A stretch of 64,000 nucleotides of DNA, taken from contig NZ_WUYX01000053.1 of assembly GCF_009834785.1 (NCBI RefSeq), positions 72,656 to 136,655 on the forward strand, given 5' to 3'. Each line of letters opens with the position of its first letter. Positions within the stretch are counted from its first letter, which is position 1. Positions 16,752 through 27,651 of this stretch are shown here, piece after piece. Both the position numbers and the translations under genes were made by a program. The notes under the pieces are model-generated. The model saw only the letters and a list, made by a program, of their open reading frames with translations. It did not search any database and had not been told where the DNA came from. Origin of the DNA: Natronorubrum halalkaliphilum (lineage in GTDB: Archaea; Halobacteriota; Halobacteria; Halobacteriales; Natrialbaceae).

Positions 16752-18443
16752 CTACTCTCCGAGCACCGAATTGAAGAACTTCCGTTCGGCCGTCCGGAGA
16801 TGCTGATTGAACGTCGCCGGCGCGATGCCGAGTCGCTCGGCGATCTCCTCGCCGGTACTTTCGCGGGGCCAGTCGAAGTAGCCCGCGAAGTAGGCCGTCT
16901 CGAGGGCCGCTCGCTGTTTCTCGGTGAGCTCCTCCTCGAGAACCGACGCCGATCCCGTATCGTTGGGTTCGCTGCGCTCGCTGGTTCGCTGTGCGAGGTA
17001 GGTGACGTCGTCGCGCTGTTCCTGGATGAGTTCGATCATCTGGCGCGTGTCTCGGCCGCGGGGGAGTTCGACGACGAACCGGAACTCGCCGTCGTCGACC
17101 GTCGCGGACTGGACCCGGCCGCCGTGGGTCGCGATCGTCTCGAACAGGGACACCGCAGCCGGAGCCACGAGTTCGAACTCGAACGCGTCGCGTCTGACGG
17201 CGAGGAACCGAACCTCGCCGAACCCGTCGGTTTCCTCGATCGTCTCGCGAAACACCTCCTGATCGACGCCTTCAGCCGAGCCGTAGGCCAGCAGGGTCTC
17301 GTCGCCCCGAATCAGCTGATCGAGTTCGATCGTACACTCCTCGGACGTGGAAAGCTGGATCAACGGTTTGGCCAGTTCCTCGACGCGGAACTCGAGTTCG
17401 ATGACCGCGTCGCTGACCAGTGCGTCCTTCCGCTCGATCGCCGTGATCGCGTGGGCGATGACGTCGCCGATCCGGGCGAGAATCGTCGTTTCCGGCCCCT
17501 CGAAGGACCGTGGTGACGATGAGTAGACGTTCAACACGCCGTAAACGAGATCCTCGTGAGTGATCGGAATCGCCGCGGACGATCTGTAGCCGCGATCGAG
17601 CGCTGCATCGCGCCACGGCTCGTACTCGGCGTTGTCCTCGAGGTCGTTTGCGACCTGGACCGATCCAGTTCGAATGGCCGTGCCGGACGGGCCCTGTCCG
17701 GCCGCATCGTCTTCGTCGGCGCTGATATCGACGTCGTCGAGATAGCCGTCTTCGAGGCCGGCTGCTGCCTTCGGGACGACGCGATCGCTGCCCGGGTTGA
17801 CGCCGCCGATCCAGGCGAACCGGTACGCGTCGGACTCGGCGAGGCGGTCACAGACCCGCTGTTCGAGGTCCGCCCGCGTCTCGGTCGTGATCACCGCGTG
17901 AGTGATGTCGTGTCCGATCCGATTGAGCCGGTTGAGCGCCTCGAGTTGCTCGCGCTGGCGCTGGCGTTCGTGCTCCTGGCGGGCCCGTTCGATCGCGTGG
18001 TGGATCGTCCGCACGAGCAACTCGCTGGTCACCTCGTCTTTGACCAGGAAGTCCTGTGCACCGCGCTGGATCGCCTGTACACCGACCTGCTGGTCGCGGA
18101 CGCCGGTCAACACGACGATGGGCGTTTTCCCGCTTTCCTCGTGGACGGTCTCGAGGGTCTGTAGCCCCTCGCTGTCGGGCAGGTTCAGGTCGAGCAATAC
18201 GACGTCGGGACCGGACTCGAGTCCCTCGAGGCCGTCCTCGAGGCGGGTCTCGCGGTTGATCTCCGGAGTCCGCCCCGCCGATTCGGTCGCACTGACACGC
18301 TGGGCGAGCTCTTCGGTGTCTCGAAGCATCTCCTGAATCAGGCGTGCATCGCCGGGGTTGTCTTCGATCAGCAGGATCTGTAACGTGTCGATTTCGGCGT
18401 CGGATTCGGTTTCGGTTTCGGACTGGGTATTCGTTTCACTCAT
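16752..18443 (-). CDS. Receiver-GAF-bat (HTH_10) transcriptional regulator
   Basis: 563 residues. Receiver domain at about 22-150 with acceptor Asp in [13 protein letters not shown], Thr in VVLTGV and Lys in FLVKDE; coiled linker; GAF at about 190-335 ([40 protein letters not shown]); bat GAF/HTH-associated domain at about 345-490; C-terminal HTH_10 ([44 protein letters not shown]). A phosphorylated receiver would control DNA binding by the bat-type HTH. Its start overlaps the upstream receiver gene by 8 nt, so it is the third gene of the kinase operon and probably its output. The target is unknown. Confidence 0.9.
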   Translation of the reverse strand: MSETNTQSETETESDAEIDTLQILLIEDNPGDARLIQEMLRDTEELAQRVSATESAGRTPEINRETRLEDGLEGLESGPDVVLLDLNLPDSEGLQTLETVHEESGKTPIVVLTGVRDQQVGVQAIQRGAQDFLVKDEVTSELLVRTIHHAIERARQEHERQRQREQLEALNRLNRIGHDITHAVITTETRADLEQRVCDRLAESDAYRFAWIGGVNPGSDRVVPKAAAGLEDGYLDDVDISADEDDAAGQGPSGTAIRTGSVQVANDLEDNAEYEPWRDAALDRGYRSSAAIPITHEDLVYGVLNVYSSSPRSFEGPETTILARIGDVIAHAITAIERKDALVSDAVIELEFRVEELAKPLIQLSTSEECTIELDQLIRGDETLLAYGSAEGVDQEVFRETIEETDGFGEVRFLAVRRDAFEFELVAPAAVSLFETIATHGGRVQSATVDDGEFRFVVELPRGRDTRQMIELIQEQRDDVTYLAQRTSERSEPNDTGSASVLEEELTEKQRAALETAYFAGYFDWPRESTGEEIAERLGIAPATFNQHLRTAERKFFNSVLGE

Positions 18444-18903
18444 GGCTGTCCTCTTCTGGGGGGAGCCGCACGACCGAGAACCAGAACTTCTCGAAGGCGC
18501 GAACGGTTTCGATGAAGTCGTCCGGATCGACCGGCTTCGTGAGATAGGCGTTTGCGTGCAGTTCGTAGGATCTGACGACGTCCTCTTCGGCTCGAGAACT
18601 CGTCAGAACGATCACTGGAATCGATCGAAGGTCGGCGTCCGCTTTGAGCTCTTTGAGGACCTCCTCACCGTCCTTCCGGGGAAGGTTGAGATCCAACAGG
18701 ATGAGATCCGGTCGCGGCGCGTCATCGTACTCGCCGCGCCGGGAGAGAAACTCGAGCGCCTCGTTGCCGTCGGAGACGACGTGGAGGTCGTTCTCGATAC
18801 GGCCCTGTTTGAACGCCTCTTCGGTTAGTCGGACGTCACCCGGGTTGTCCTCGACTAACAGGATCTGTGCTGGTTCCGGCAGAGATTGTCTCGAATTACT
18901 CAT
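18436..18903 (-). CDS. Single-domain response regulator
   Basis: 155 residues from ATG 18903 (an in-frame GTG at 18912 is possible). A stand-alone receiver: acidic pair in [12 protein letters not shown], acceptor Asp in [13 protein letters not shown] (about residue 65), Thr/Ser in IVLTSS and Lys in [12 protein letters not shown]. No output domain. This is the RcpA-like type common next to haloarchaeal PAS/GAF kinases. It overlaps the kinase stop by 8 nt on one side and the receiver-GAF-bat gene by 8 nt on the other, so the three are translationally coupled. It may relay or buffer phosphate between the kinase and the bat regulator. Confidence 0.92.
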   Translation of the reverse strand: MSNSRQSLPEPAQILLVEDNPGDVRLTEEAFKQGRIENDLHVVSDGNEALEFLSRRGEYDDAPRPDLILLDLNLPRKDGEEVLKELKADADLRSIPVIVLTSSRAEEDVVRSYELHANAYLTKPVDPDDFIETVRAFEKFWFSVVRLPPEEDSHE

Positions 18904-21900
18904 TGCTGTCACATGTCTTCGTAGGACCTGGTTCGCCGGTTTCCGGCGGTGCTGGCAACGTTACCGAGAACGTCGACCCCTCGCCGGGTTCCGATTCGAC
19001 GCGAATGTCGCCGTCGTGTCGCTCGACGATGCGCTGACAGACCGCGAGTCCGATTCCGGTTCCGGGGTACTCCTCGATGCTGTGAAGCCGATCGAACACC
19101 TGGAAGATGCGATCCGAATCGGCCGGATCGATTCCAATCCCCCGGTCGCGAACTGAGATACTCCACTCTTGTCCGTTCTTTTCCGCGAACACTGATATAC
19201 GTGGGGTCTGCTCACCAGCGTACGTGATCGCGTTATCAAGGAGATTCTGGAACACCTGCCGAAGCTGGTCCGGATCGCCGTACACGGCCGGCAGCGACTC
19301 GACGGTGATCTCGGCGTCGGTCTCCTCGATTCGCACCTCGAGGTCGGTCAGCACGTCCTCGAGGACGGCTTCGGTGTCGACGACTTCGAACGGATCGCCC
19401 TGCGTGTCGATCCGGGAATACGCGAGTAATCCGTTGATCATCTCCTGCATCCGTTCGGCCCCGTCGACCGCGTACTCGATGAACTCCTCGCCGTCCGCGT
19501 CGAGTTCGTCCGCGTATCGACGCTCGACGAGCCGCAGGTAACTCGAGACCATCCGCAGCGGCTCCTGTAAGTCGTGGCTCGCAGCGTAGGCGAACTGCTC
19601 TAACCGTTCGTTCGACGACTCGAGGTCGGAGACGAGTTCTTCGAGCCTGCGCTGGTTTTCCTTGCGCTCGGAGATGTCTCGACCGATTCCTGCCAGTACG
19701 GTGTTTCCGGCCGGGTTCTCGAGTCCCGTCGCGATGAACTCGTAGGGGATCGTTTCGCCGTCTCTGGTCACGACATCGGCTTCGACACGGGCGTTTCCCG
19801 TCTCGAAGACGTCCTGAATCGCAGTCGCGATCCGCTCCTGATCCGCCCCGGCGAAGAAGTCGAGCGGCGTCATCGAGTCGACCTCGGCGTCGGTATACCC
19901 CGTAACGTCACACAGCGTTTCGTTCCAGCGCTGGAACGAGCCGTCCTCGCCGAGGACGTAGAACACGTCGTCGATCGCGTTCAGCACGTCGTCGGTGTAC
20001 TTCTTGAACCGCTCGAGTCGGGCCTCGCGTTCGCGGAGTTTCCGTTCCTGTTCCTTGCGGTCGGTAACGTCTTGGACCATGATCATCCCCGCGAACACGT
20101 CGCCCTGCTCGTCCGCGACCGGAACCGTATACGCGAGCCACTCGCGGCCGTGTAACCGGTACTCGAAGGACGTTTGCTCACCGGCCAACGCAGCCCGAAG
20201 GTTCGATTCAAACGTCGCCCGCGTTTCGCCCTCGTACCGTTCTCGAACCGTTTGGCCGACGAAGTCGTCGACCGACGTATCGATCTCGTCGAGGATCTGC
20301 CCGCCTGCGAGGGTGTACTGGAGGTCGTCGTCGAACAGCGCGACGATTCCGTTGGGGAAGTGTTCGACCAGCGTCCGGTACCGACGCTCGCTCACCTCGA
20401 GTTCCCGTCGGTACTGTTGACGCTCGAGTTCGTAGCTGAGCCACTGAGTCACGAGTTCGACGAAGCTCCGTTCGGCGGGCGTAAACGCCGTCGACCGGGC
20501 GGCGTCGTCGGCAAAGCACAGCGTTCCGTAAAGCTCGCCGTCGACGCGAATCTGGCCGCCGAGATAGCTGTCGAAATCCCACTTTTCGTAGGCGTGATCG
20601 TCCGCCCAGCCCTCTTCGGGGGCGTTCGTGAGCACGAGCAGCTCGTCGGCTTCGATCGTCCGCCGACAGTACGTTTCCGACAGCGACGAGATCGATCCCG
20701 GCTCCAATCGATCGTCGTCGCCGGTGACGTAGACGACCTCGAAGCGATCGTCGCGTTCGTCGATATCGGCCATGAATCCGACGTCCAGTCCCAGCCGTTC
20801 GCGGCCGAGTTCGAGCAGTTGTTGGACCTTCTGTTCGAACGTCAGTTCCCGATCAGCGGTGATCGAGTACAGCCGCTGTAGGGTCCGATTGTTCTCGTGG
20901 AGTTCCCGCTCGACTCGTTTGCGTTCGCTAACGTCTCGAAAGTAGACCGACAGCCCCGTCTGGGAGGGGTACGCGTGGACCTCGAACCAGGTCTCGAGGG
21001 GCGGAAAGTACTCCTCGAAGGACGTCGGCTCCTGGGTCTTCATCGCGTGTCGGTACTCCGTTTCGAACGTCGAGTCGACGGCCGCCGGGAACGCTTCCCA
21101 GAGGGTCCTCCCGATCAGCCCCTCGTCGTCGGGATCGATCAACGCTCGTGCACGATCGTTGACGTACGTGATGGTCCACTCCGCATCCAGTCCGAAGAAC
21201 GCGTCCGTGATCCGGTCGACCGTCGTCTCGAGTTCGCCCTCGAGGCGTTTCCGTTCGGTGATGTCTTCGATAGCAAAAACGGCCTTTTGCACCTCGTCGC
21301 CGCTGGTTCCCAACGGTGCCCCGTTGACCGAAATCCAGACCCGCGTTCCATCCGGCTGCCGAACGTTCAGTTCGACGTTGTACACCGATTCCCCGCAGTC
21401 GACGACCTGTCGGAACGGCATCTCGGATTCGGGGACGGGATCGCCCGCTTCGTCTCTGGCGTCCCAGTCCGGAGCATCGTGTCTGAGCGACGTGATCTCG
21501 TCGCGACTCCGGCCAAAAATTTCTTCGGCGCGTTCGTTGGCGAACGAGACCTCACCGTCGTCGGTGATGACGGTGATCCCCATCGGACTCGTTTCGACGA
21601 TCCGATCCGTGAACGCCGCCTCTATCTGCTGACTCCGGTGAGCCCGCCGATTCTCGATGGCGGAGGCGACGATATTCGCGACGTTCTCGACGAACGAGAG
21701 GTCGTGTTCGGTGAACTCGCGGCGATCCGTCGTGTGGGCGCTGATGACGCCCCACGGCTCCTCGACAGAGCCGATAACGGCGCTGATTCCGCTCGTAACG
21801 TCGTGGTCGGCAAGCAGGTCCGTAACCGAAAATCGATCCTCCGTTTCGACGTTCTCGACGGCGACCGGGCCCTCGGCGGCCAGCGTGTACCCCACCTGCG

Positions 21901-22168
21901 AGTCGGAATCGGTTGCGATCGTCGCCGATCCAGTGAGATCGTCCCCCCAACCGATACCCCGTCTGAGCGAGACTGCGTCGTCCTCCGGACGGACCTCGAA
22001 AATCGCACCGTGGTCGGCATCGAGCGTCTCGCGGACGGCGTTCACGGCGTCGGTCAGCAGGGAGTCGATATCGGACGACTCGAGCGCCTGCTGGCCGAGT
22101 TCGGCGACGACCTCCTGCTGTCGGACGCGAGACCGAAGTTGGCCTGTTGGGGGGTCGGAGGTTGCCAT
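18896..22168 (-). CDS. Multi-sensor hybrid-free histidine kinase (GAF-PAS-PAS-GAF-PAS-PAS-HisKA-HATPase)
   Basis: 1090 residues, soluble, no membrane segments. Domains in order: GAF (about 25-170), PAS (about 182-310), PAS (about 315-425), GAF (about 435-590), PAS (about 600-720), PAS (about 735-850), HisKA with [15 protein letters not shown] (phospho-His about 865), HATPase with N box NLLDNA (about 975), G1 DRGIGID (about 1008) and G2 GTGIGLAV (about 1037). The H-box type is that of phytochrome-like kinases, but no chromophore Cys is evident. Ligands are unknown; GAF domains may bind small molecules. First gene of the operon running to 16752. Confidence 0.92.
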   Translation of the reverse strand: MATSDPPTGQLRSRVRQQEVVAELGQQALESSDIDSLLTDAVNAVRETLDADHGAIFEVRPEDDAVSLRRGIGWGDDLTGSATIATDSDSQVGYTLAAEGPVAVENVETEDRFSVTDLLADHDVTSGISAVIGSVEEPWGVISAHTTDRREFTEHDLSFVENVANIVASAIENRRAHRSQQIEAAFTDRIVETSPMGITVITDDGEVSFANERAEEIFGRSRDEITSLRHDAPDWDARDEAGDPVPESEMPFRQVVDCGESVYNVELNVRQPDGTRVWISVNGAPLGTSGDEVQKAVFAIEDITERKRLEGELETTVDRITDAFFGLDAEWTITYVNDRARALIDPDDEGLIGRTLWEAFPAAVDSTFETEYRHAMKTQEPTSFEEYFPPLETWFEVHAYPSQTGLSVYFRDVSERKRVERELHENNRTLQRLYSITADRELTFEQKVQQLLELGRERLGLDVGFMADIDERDDRFEVVYVTGDDDRLEPGSISSLSETYCRRTIEADELLVLTNAPEEGWADDHAYEKWDFDSYLGGQIRVDGELYGTLCFADDAARSTAFTPAERSFVELVTQWLSYELERQQYRRELEVSERRYRTLVEHFPNGIVALFDDDLQYTLAGGQILDEIDTSVDDFVGQTVRERYEGETRATFESNLRAALAGEQTSFEYRLHGREWLAYTVPVADEQGDVFAGMIMVQDVTDRKEQERKLREREARLERFKKYTDDVLNAIDDVFYVLGEDGSFQRWNETLCDVTGYTDAEVDSMTPLDFFAGADQERIATAIQDVFETGNARVEADVVTRDGETIPYEFIATGLENPAGNTVLAGIGRDISERKENQRRLEELVSDLESSNERLEQFAYAASHDLQEPLRMVSSYLRLVERRYADELDADGEEFIEYAVDGAERMQEMINGLLAYSRIDTQGDPFEVVDTEAVLEDVLTDLEVRIEETDAEITVESLPAVYGDPDQLRQVFQNLLDNAITYAGEQTPRISVFAEKNGQEWSISVRDRGIGIDPADSDRIFQVFDRLHSIEEYPGTGIGLAVCQRIVERHDGDIRVESEPGEGSTFSVTLPAPPETGEPGPTKTCDSNE

Positions 22169-22612
22169 AATCGATTGCTATTCACAAGTCGGTTGACGAG
22201 CATAAATGTAGTGTTCGAAGAGACCCGCGGCTGCCACTTTCGGTGATTCCGGACAGTCCGGATCGTCCCAACAGTCGGCATCCCGAACGAGAGCGTGTCG
22301 CCGATAGTTACCGTCCCCACGGAGTCTCTCCAAACTCAGTGGCCGGCCCAGCGAGCGTAGGTCAGACTCGAGCGATCGAACAGTGGCGACAGCGACCGAT
22401 TCCGGATCGGACTGCTCGATGGGGATTTGGCGATTCTATCAACACGATATAACAACAGCTGGAACTATTTGTACACCGTATCGCACCGCCCGCGGTTCTC
22501 ACCCTTTGGGCTCCGAACCGCGATCCCGCCGTGAGATTGGGATTGAACCGACTCAGAGACCGTTATAGACGGCGATCGCTCCTCGCCGAAGAACAATCGG
22601 TACCCGGACGCC
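22169..22612. other. Gene-free stretch between kinase operon and orc gene
   Basis: Holds the promoter of the kinase operon on the minus strand (TATA-like ATTTATGC at about 22202-22209). A segment at about 22449-22484 (TATAACAACAGCTGGAAC) resembles one terminus of the family 1 MITE, reversed. No gene and no origin-like repeat cluster recognised. Confidence 0.5.
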
Positions 22613-23635
22613 CTACCCGTAATCGACCGCCTCGTCGTCGACGACCCGGTACGTCCGCCCGCGGCGCTCGCCGACGGCCTCGATGAGGTCGTAGTGGACC
22701 ATCTTCGTCAGGTAGTTCCGCAGCATTCGGTTGGTCTTCGGATCGTCGACCCGCGTTTCGTACGCGTCGTAGAGCTCCCCCGGTTCGATCTCGCCCCCAT
22801 CCGCGATAATATCGTACAGCACCCGCTGATGTTCGATCAGTCCCTCGACGGTCTTGCGCCGGATCGCCGTTCGGGCGTCCGGAATCGCCGCCTCGAGTCC
22901 CGCGTCGGATACCGACTCGCGGCCCTGCTGTGTCCCTCGTCTGGCGGCCGACCGAAGGATTCCGATTCCGACCCGCGCGTCGCCCGATGCCGCGTCGGCG
23001 ATCCGTCGGAGCTGATCGTCGGAGACGGCTTCCGGCTCGAGGGCTTTGTCCGCCCGTTCGGCGAGTATCGCGACGAGTTCGTCGGTGCCGTAGCGGTCGA
23101 ACCGAACGCGGGTTCCCGCCCGAAGGCGCGAGCGGACCCGGTCGTCGAAGCTCGCGAACAGTTCCTCCTCGCGGTTGGCGATCAGGATAAGCGAGATGTG
23201 ACCCAGCCGGTAGAGGTCGTACAGTGCGGCCGTCTCCTCTAACTGGTCGACTTCGTCCAGAATGGCGACGACCGGCCGGTCGTCCGTCTCGCGCAGTCGA
23301 TCGAACAACTCGTCTTTCGGGGACGAACGATGAATATCGGCCGTTCGCCCGACTGCCTCGAGAACGCTGTAGAGGACTCGAAACCGAGTGTACTCCTGCC
23401 AGCAGTTGACGTAGGCGACCCGAACGTCGGGGTTCTGTTCGCGCAACTGGGCGAGCGTGTAGCGGGCGATACAGGTCTTACCGACGCCGGTCGGCCCGAA
23501 GCAGAAGGCCGGATCCGCCCGCCGGTCGTCCAGCAGCGGTTCGAGCGTTTCCGAGAGGAGGTTCACCTCGTCGTGGCGGTGGACCACCTCGCTGGGCACG
23601 AAATCCTCGCGCAAGACGCGCTCGTCGACGATCAC
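22613..23635 (-). CDS. Orc1/Cdc6 family replication initiator
   Basis: 340 residues from GTG 23635. AAA+ ATPase with Walker A GPTGVGKT (about residues 45-52), Walker B VVAILDEVD and sensor-1 LILIANREE, followed by a C-terminal winged helix (about 255-340, HQRVLYDIIADGGEIEPGELYDAYETR). The protein begins IVDERVLREDFVPSEVVHRHDEV, the standard Orc1/Cdc6 N-terminus; a TATA box 29 nt upstream fixes the GTG. Such proteins bind origin recognition boxes and load the MCM helicase, but haloarchaea carry many paralogues and not all have an adjacent origin. I see no convincing ORB cluster on either side. Confidence 0.9.
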   Translation of the reverse strand: MIVDERVLREDFVPSEVVHRHDEVNLLSETLEPLLDDRRADPAFCFGPTGVGKTCIARYTLAQLREQNPDVRVAYVNCWQEYTRFRVLYSVLEAVGRTADIHRSSPKDELFDRLRETDDRPVVAILDEVDQLEETAALYDLYRLGHISLILIANREEELFASFDDRVRSRLRAGTRVRFDRYGTDELVAILAERADKALEPEAVSDDQLRRIADAASGDARVGIGILRSAARRGTQQGRESVSDAGLEAAIPDARTAIRRKTVEGLIEHQRVLYDIIADGGEIEPGELYDAYETRVDDPKTNRMLRNYLTKMVHYDLIEAVGERRGRTYRVVDDEAVDYG

Positions 23636-23660
23636 ACCATCTCGGTTAGACGGAGAGCAT

Positions 23661-23667
23661 CTTAAAC
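23661..23667 (-). promoter_or_regulatory. TATA box of the orc gene
   Basis: Minus strand GTTTAAG, 27-30 nt upstream of GTG 23635. It selects this GTG as a leaderless start over upstream in-frame codons, which would add 60 residues unlike the family. Confidence 0.55.
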
Positions 23668-23898
23668 GACGGCGTCCCGGTTCCGATACTTCCGAAAGGA
23701 GATTTTGTATCGCACTATGTGATTTATATCGCCAGTTTTCGTTCAGTTCGAGCAGAACCGAAGGCTGACAACGGAGCGATGTCTGCCGATCCAGAAGAGC
23801 AGTAGTGGAACGCACCGTCAGAGCGGAGGAAGCGGTATCGGAAATTAGGTTCCGAAACTCGAGAGACGGTCTCGGATTGGGGGGCGGCTGCCCTGTTC

Positions 23899-23982
23899 TA
23901 TAGTAGCCACTGGAAGTCAGTGCACACCTGATCGCATGACTGCGATGCGAATAGTGTGTAAACAGTTCCAGTTGTTACTATA
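23899..23982. mobile_element. MITE-like element, family 1, copy 2 (84 bp)
   Basis: Best preserved copy. The left end TATAGTAGCCACTGGAA and the inverted right end TATAGTAACAACTGGAA match at 15 of 17 positions. The internal half-palindrome is partly degraded (GATCGCATGACTGCGATGCG). No reading frame. Closely similar to 16479-16562. Confidence 0.8.
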
Positions 23983-25172
23983 AACGCAAGCGGATCACGC
24001 TGTGTTCACCGTGGAACTGCAGGTCCTAATTCTCGCCCCGAGCGCCATCACCGATATTGCGTCGGCTCGTGTCTTCGCACTCGAGACGGTGGATATCTTC
24101 GAGCAGTCGTCCCGGCACGCAGCTGTCGATAGCAGAACACCGCGGGTCGAGTAGCGATTCGATCGATTCGGAACGACGCGAACGCGTCTGGTAAGCAGAC
24201 ATTCCGAGCACGGTTGGGAGAACGCACGGTAACTGGTTTGGATCGACGACTGTAAAACCGGTTGATGCGCCCATCGACCCCCGGACTCGAGGCAGTCAAA
24301 CGGGGATCCACGAGAGGTATCAGTAGATCGTCGTCGGTATCCCGTTTGTTTCATACGCGCGCGAACGACGACGCGACGGCGACGGTTCATACGGATTGCT
24401 GAACCGGTGTCCTGGTCCAACCACCGAGGCTGTGGATGTGTCGGTACTGACTTCCAGTAGATCGTGCCAGGCAGTACCGGAGTGCGACTGATTCAATCGA
24501 TTACGAGTCAGGATCCGGTGCGCTCCAGCGAATCGTCCGCGGTCAGCATGTGACTGGCCGTTCGGGCCCCGGGCTTGGGGTCCGATTCAGCATCCACGAC
24601 CTTCCGTTTGATCGAACCCCATCGCTGACCGAGACGGTGACTCGAGGCGACGGCGGAGAGATTGGTCGGACAAAACAATACACCGTATCCCCGTTGAGCG
24701 AACGGTCGGTCGATTGTGGATGGGGGATCAGTACGAACGTGACTTTCCATTTCGAGGGTGATTTCGCCGCAGTAGCGAACCGACCATACCAGTGAGACTG
24801 TAGCGACGGTCTGTGGTAAACCCCGAACGTCGACTGAGCGTCAGTCCCCGCCCAATCGCGTTACATGCGATCGGCCGAAACGCGTTGCGGTTGGGACTAT
24901 GCGCTCTATTTCCGTTTAGACGCGTTTTGTCGCCCGTTGAGAGGTGTTTCGAGCCTGATTCGTCGAGGGATCATCCCTCCCCGCAACAGGACATAAATCA
25001 TATGGTGCGATATTAAATGTGCCCTCAACCGTCCAGATCCGAGAGTCAAATCACCTCAGTCGCCGCTCAGCGTCATCGATCACACAACATCAAACCGAGC
25101 CGCTGTGACCGTCATACCGCAAGAAAGGTGTGCAACCGACCGAGTTCGACGGTTACTCGAGAACGAGTCAGA
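23983..25172. other. Gene-free stretch of about 1.2 kb with possible remnants
   Basis: I find no convincing gene. Base composition looks less GC-rich than the neighbours and the frames lack the acidic haloarchaeal signature. An ITR-like TCATACGGATTGCTG lies at 24387-24401 and a fragment ACTGACTTCCAGTAG at about 24449-24463 resembles the family 1 MITE end. An 82-codon minus frame (24026-24274) and an 81-codon plus frame (24550-24795) could be gene remnants but match nothing I know. Confidence 0.5.
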
Positions 25173-25817
25173 CTACAAATACGCAGCGAACGCGTCGGCG
25201 AGTTTCGCTTCGGCGCGTCGCAGGTGGTGTTCGGTCGTCCGGCGGCCGATGCCGACCGCGTCCGCGAGTTCGCTGGTTGTCGTTCCCCGCGGGATTTCGT
25301 AGTAACCGCGCTCGTGAGCGAGGAGGAACACCTCGCGTTGGCGATCGGAGAGCGTCGGCAAGATGGCGTTCACCGAAAGCACCGGCGTCTCCGATTTGAT
25401 CGTGGACAGTTCCTGTTTCGACTCGACGACGACGCTGTGGGCGGCCGAAACGTCGCTGTAGAACGCGGTCAGATTCGCCGGATCGAGTGCGAGAACGCGA
25501 ACGATCTTGGCGCCGTCCGCGTATCGGAGCGGAGGCAAGAGCAGACAGTCGTTGGCCGCGAGATGGGGTTCGATCGCGTCGTCCGCGTAGTGTCTGAGAC
25601 AGGCGTCCGTGATGACGGTTCGATCGCTCTCGTTTTCGATCTGCTCGTGGACGCCAACTTCGGAACGGACGCGATCCACCACGTCTGCCTGGTGTTCGCC
25701 GGTGATGTGGAGCAGGTCGCAGTGGTCGTTACACCAGAGTTCGATGCCGGTATCGGTTCCGGCGGTCGAACTCGCGTACGGACTATCGCTCTCGATGCGG
25801 AACACGGCCTTATACAT
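25173..25817 (-). CDS. bat-type HTH_10 transcriptional regulator of the hut region
   Basis: 214 residues. The N-terminal part (1 to about 150) is a bat-associated sensory region without a recognisable named domain. The C-terminal HTH_10 spans about 155-212 ([54 protein letters not shown]). It is divergent from hutU with an 85-bp shared promoter region, so it most likely controls the hut genes in response to histidine or urocanate; this is inference from synteny. The TATA box 27 nt upstream of ATG 25817 suggests a leaderless mRNA. Confidence 0.85.
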   Translation of the reverse strand: MYKAVFRIESDSPYASSTAGTDTGIELWCNDHCDLLHITGEHQADVVDRVRSEVGVHEQIENESDRTVITDACLRHYADDAIEPHLAANDCLLLPPLRYADGAKIVRVLALDPANLTAFYSDVSAAHSVVVESKQELSTIKSETPVLSVNAILPTLSDRQREVFLLAHERGYYEIPRGTTTSELADAVGIGRRTTEHHLRRAEAKLADAFAAYL

Positions 25818-25840
25818 GTGGAGCCCATCCTCGCCAGATT

Positions 25841-25848
25841 ACTTAAAG
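25841..25848 (-). promoter_or_regulatory. TATA box of the hut-region regulator
   Basis: Minus strand CTTTAAGT, centre 27 nt upstream of ATG 25817. Lies within the short divergent region shared with hutU, so regulator binding here could affect both genes. Confidence 0.55.
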
Positions 25849-25902
25849 GGATTTCCAAAGGGAGCATCCCGATTATCACTCTTGGGAATGGTATGCAGAC
25901 GC

Positions 25903-27651
25903 ATGGAGAAACAGCAATCGACGGGCGACACCGAACAGGGAATCGGGTCCCCATCTGCACAGTGGCTCGAGTACCAGGGTGCGCCGACCGGAACGGATAT
26001 CGAGTGCAACGGCTGGCGGCAGGAGGCCGCGCTCCGGATGCTGAACAACAACCTCGATCCCGAGGTGGGCGAACGACCGGAGGACCTCGTCGTGTACGGC
26101 GGGACGGGGCGAGCGGCCCGAAGCTGGGACGCTTACGACGCGATCCTCGACGAACTCCGCTCGCTCGAGGACGACGAGACGGTACTCATCCAGTCCGGGA
26201 AACCGGTCGGACGGTTCAGGACCCACGAACGCGCACCGCGGGTGCTCATCGCGAACTCTAACCTCGTCGGAAAGTGGGACGACTGGGACCACTTCCACGA
26301 ACTCGAGGCGAAGGGGCTCATCATGTACGGCCAGATGACCGCCGGCTCGTGGGCCTACATCGGAACGCAGGGGATCATTCAGGGGACGTTCGAGACGCTC
26401 GCCGAAGCGGCCAGACAGCACTTCCCCGACCGGGACGGGCTTCGGGGAACGATCACCGTGACGGCCGGACTCGGCGGGATGGGCGGTGCACAGCCCCTCG
26501 CCGTGACGATGAACAACGGCGTCTGCATCGCGGCTGAAGTCGACGAAGGCCGAATCGACCGGCGGATCGAGACCGACTACTGCATGACGAAGACCGACGA
26601 CCTCGACGAGGCCATCGAACTGGCACGAAAGGCCGCAGACGCGGACGAACCGCTCTCTATCGCCCTTCACATGAACGCGGCGGACATGTTCGACGGGCTC
26701 CGAGAACGGGAGTTCGTCCCCGACGTGGTGACCGATCAGACGAGCGCCCACGACGAACTCGAGGGCTACTATCCGTCGGGGTACACCGTCTCGGAGGCCG
26801 ACGCGTTGCGCGAAGACGATCCGGAACGGTACGTCGAGGAAAGTCTCGAGACCATGGAACGCCACGTCGAGGGGATCCTCGAGCTGCAGGATGCCGGCGC
26901 GGTCGCCTTCGAGTACGGGAACAACATCCGCGGACAGGTACAGGAACACCGAGACGTAGCGAACGCGTTCGACTTCCCGGGATTCGTCCCGGCGTACATT
27001 CGGCCGCTGTTCTGTCGCGGAAAGGGCCCCTTCCGCTGGGTTGCCCTCTCCGGCGAGGAAGCGGATATCCACCGAACCGACGAGGCCGTCAAGAACCTGT
27101 TCCCGGCGAAAGACCACCTCCATCGGTGGATCGACCTCGCACAGGAGCGAGTGTCGTTTCAGGGGCTTCCCAGCCGCGTCTGCTGGCTCGGCTACCAGTC
27201 CGGCGACGACCCCGACGGGCTGACCGAACGGGCGAGGTTCGCGCTGCGGATCAACGAACTCGTGGCGAGCGGCGAACTGACAGCGCCGGTCGTCGTCACG
27301 CGCGACCACCTCGACGCCGGTAGCGTCGCCAGCCCGAATCGGGAGACCGAAGCCATGAAAGACGGCTCGGGCGCCGTCGCCGACTGGCCCATCCTCAACG
27401 CGCTGCTCAACGCCTCCGCGGGGTCTGACATCGTGAGCGTCCACGACGGCGGCGGCGTCGGGATCGGGAACTCCCTGCACGCGAACAACCACGTCGTCCT
27501 CGACGGGTCGGAGCTGGCCGCCGAGAAGGCGCGACGCGTGTTCACGACCGATCCCGGAATGGGCGTCGTTCGCCACGCCGACGCCGGCTACGAGGAAGCC
27601 CTCGAGGAAGCGGCCGAGTCAAACGTCCACGTTCCGATGGAAGAGCGATGA
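25903..27651 (+). CDS. hutU: Urocanate hydratase
   Basis: Converts urocanate to imidazolone propionate using tightly bound NAD+, the second step of histidine degradation. 582 residues from ATG 25903 (ATG 25888 possible). Family landmarks: [18 protein letters not shown] (about 65-83), [16 protein letters not shown] (NAD-binding, about 190-205), [25 protein letters not shown], the Cys-containing [16 protein letters not shown] and [18 protein letters not shown]. First gene of hutUGIH; overlaps hutG by four bases. Confidence 0.96.
   Translation: MEKQQSTGDTEQGIGSPSAQWLEYQGAPTGTDIECNGWRQEAALRMLNNNLDPEVGERPEDLVVYGGTGRAARSWDAYDAILDELRSLEDDETVLIQSGKPVGRFRTHERAPRVLIANSNLVGKWDDWDHFHELEAKGLIMYGQMTAGSWAYIGTQGIIQGTFETLAEAARQHFPDRDGLRGTITVTAGLGGMGGAQPLAVTMNNGVCIAAEVDEGRIDRRIETDYCMTKTDDLDEAIELARKAADADEPLSIALHMNAADMFDGLREREFVPDVVTDQTSAHDELEGYYPSGYTVSEADALREDDPERYVEESLETMERHVEGILELQDAGAVAFEYGNNIRGQVQEHRDVANAFDFPGFVPAYIRPLFCRGKGPFRWVALSGEEADIHRTDEAVKNLFPAKDHLHRWIDLAQERVSFQGLPSRVCWLGYQSGDDPDGLTERARFALRINELVASGELTAPVVVTRDHLDAGSVASPNRETEAMKDGSGAVADWPILNALLNASAGSDIVSVHDGGGVGIGNSLHANNHVVLDGSELAAEKARRVFTTDPGMGVVRHADAGYEEALEEAAESNVHVPMEER

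Noticed and set aside
23636-23898. Origin recognition boxes next to the orc gene
   Set aside because: Searched by eye for repeated TTCCA-type boxes with G-runs; one weak candidate near 23850, not repeated.
24026-24274. 82-codon minus frame in the gene-free region
   Set aside because: No start context, no family resemblance and not acidic; kept only as a possible remnant.
25876-27576. 566-codon minus frame opposite hutU
   Set aside because: Shadow of hutU; no recognisable domain.
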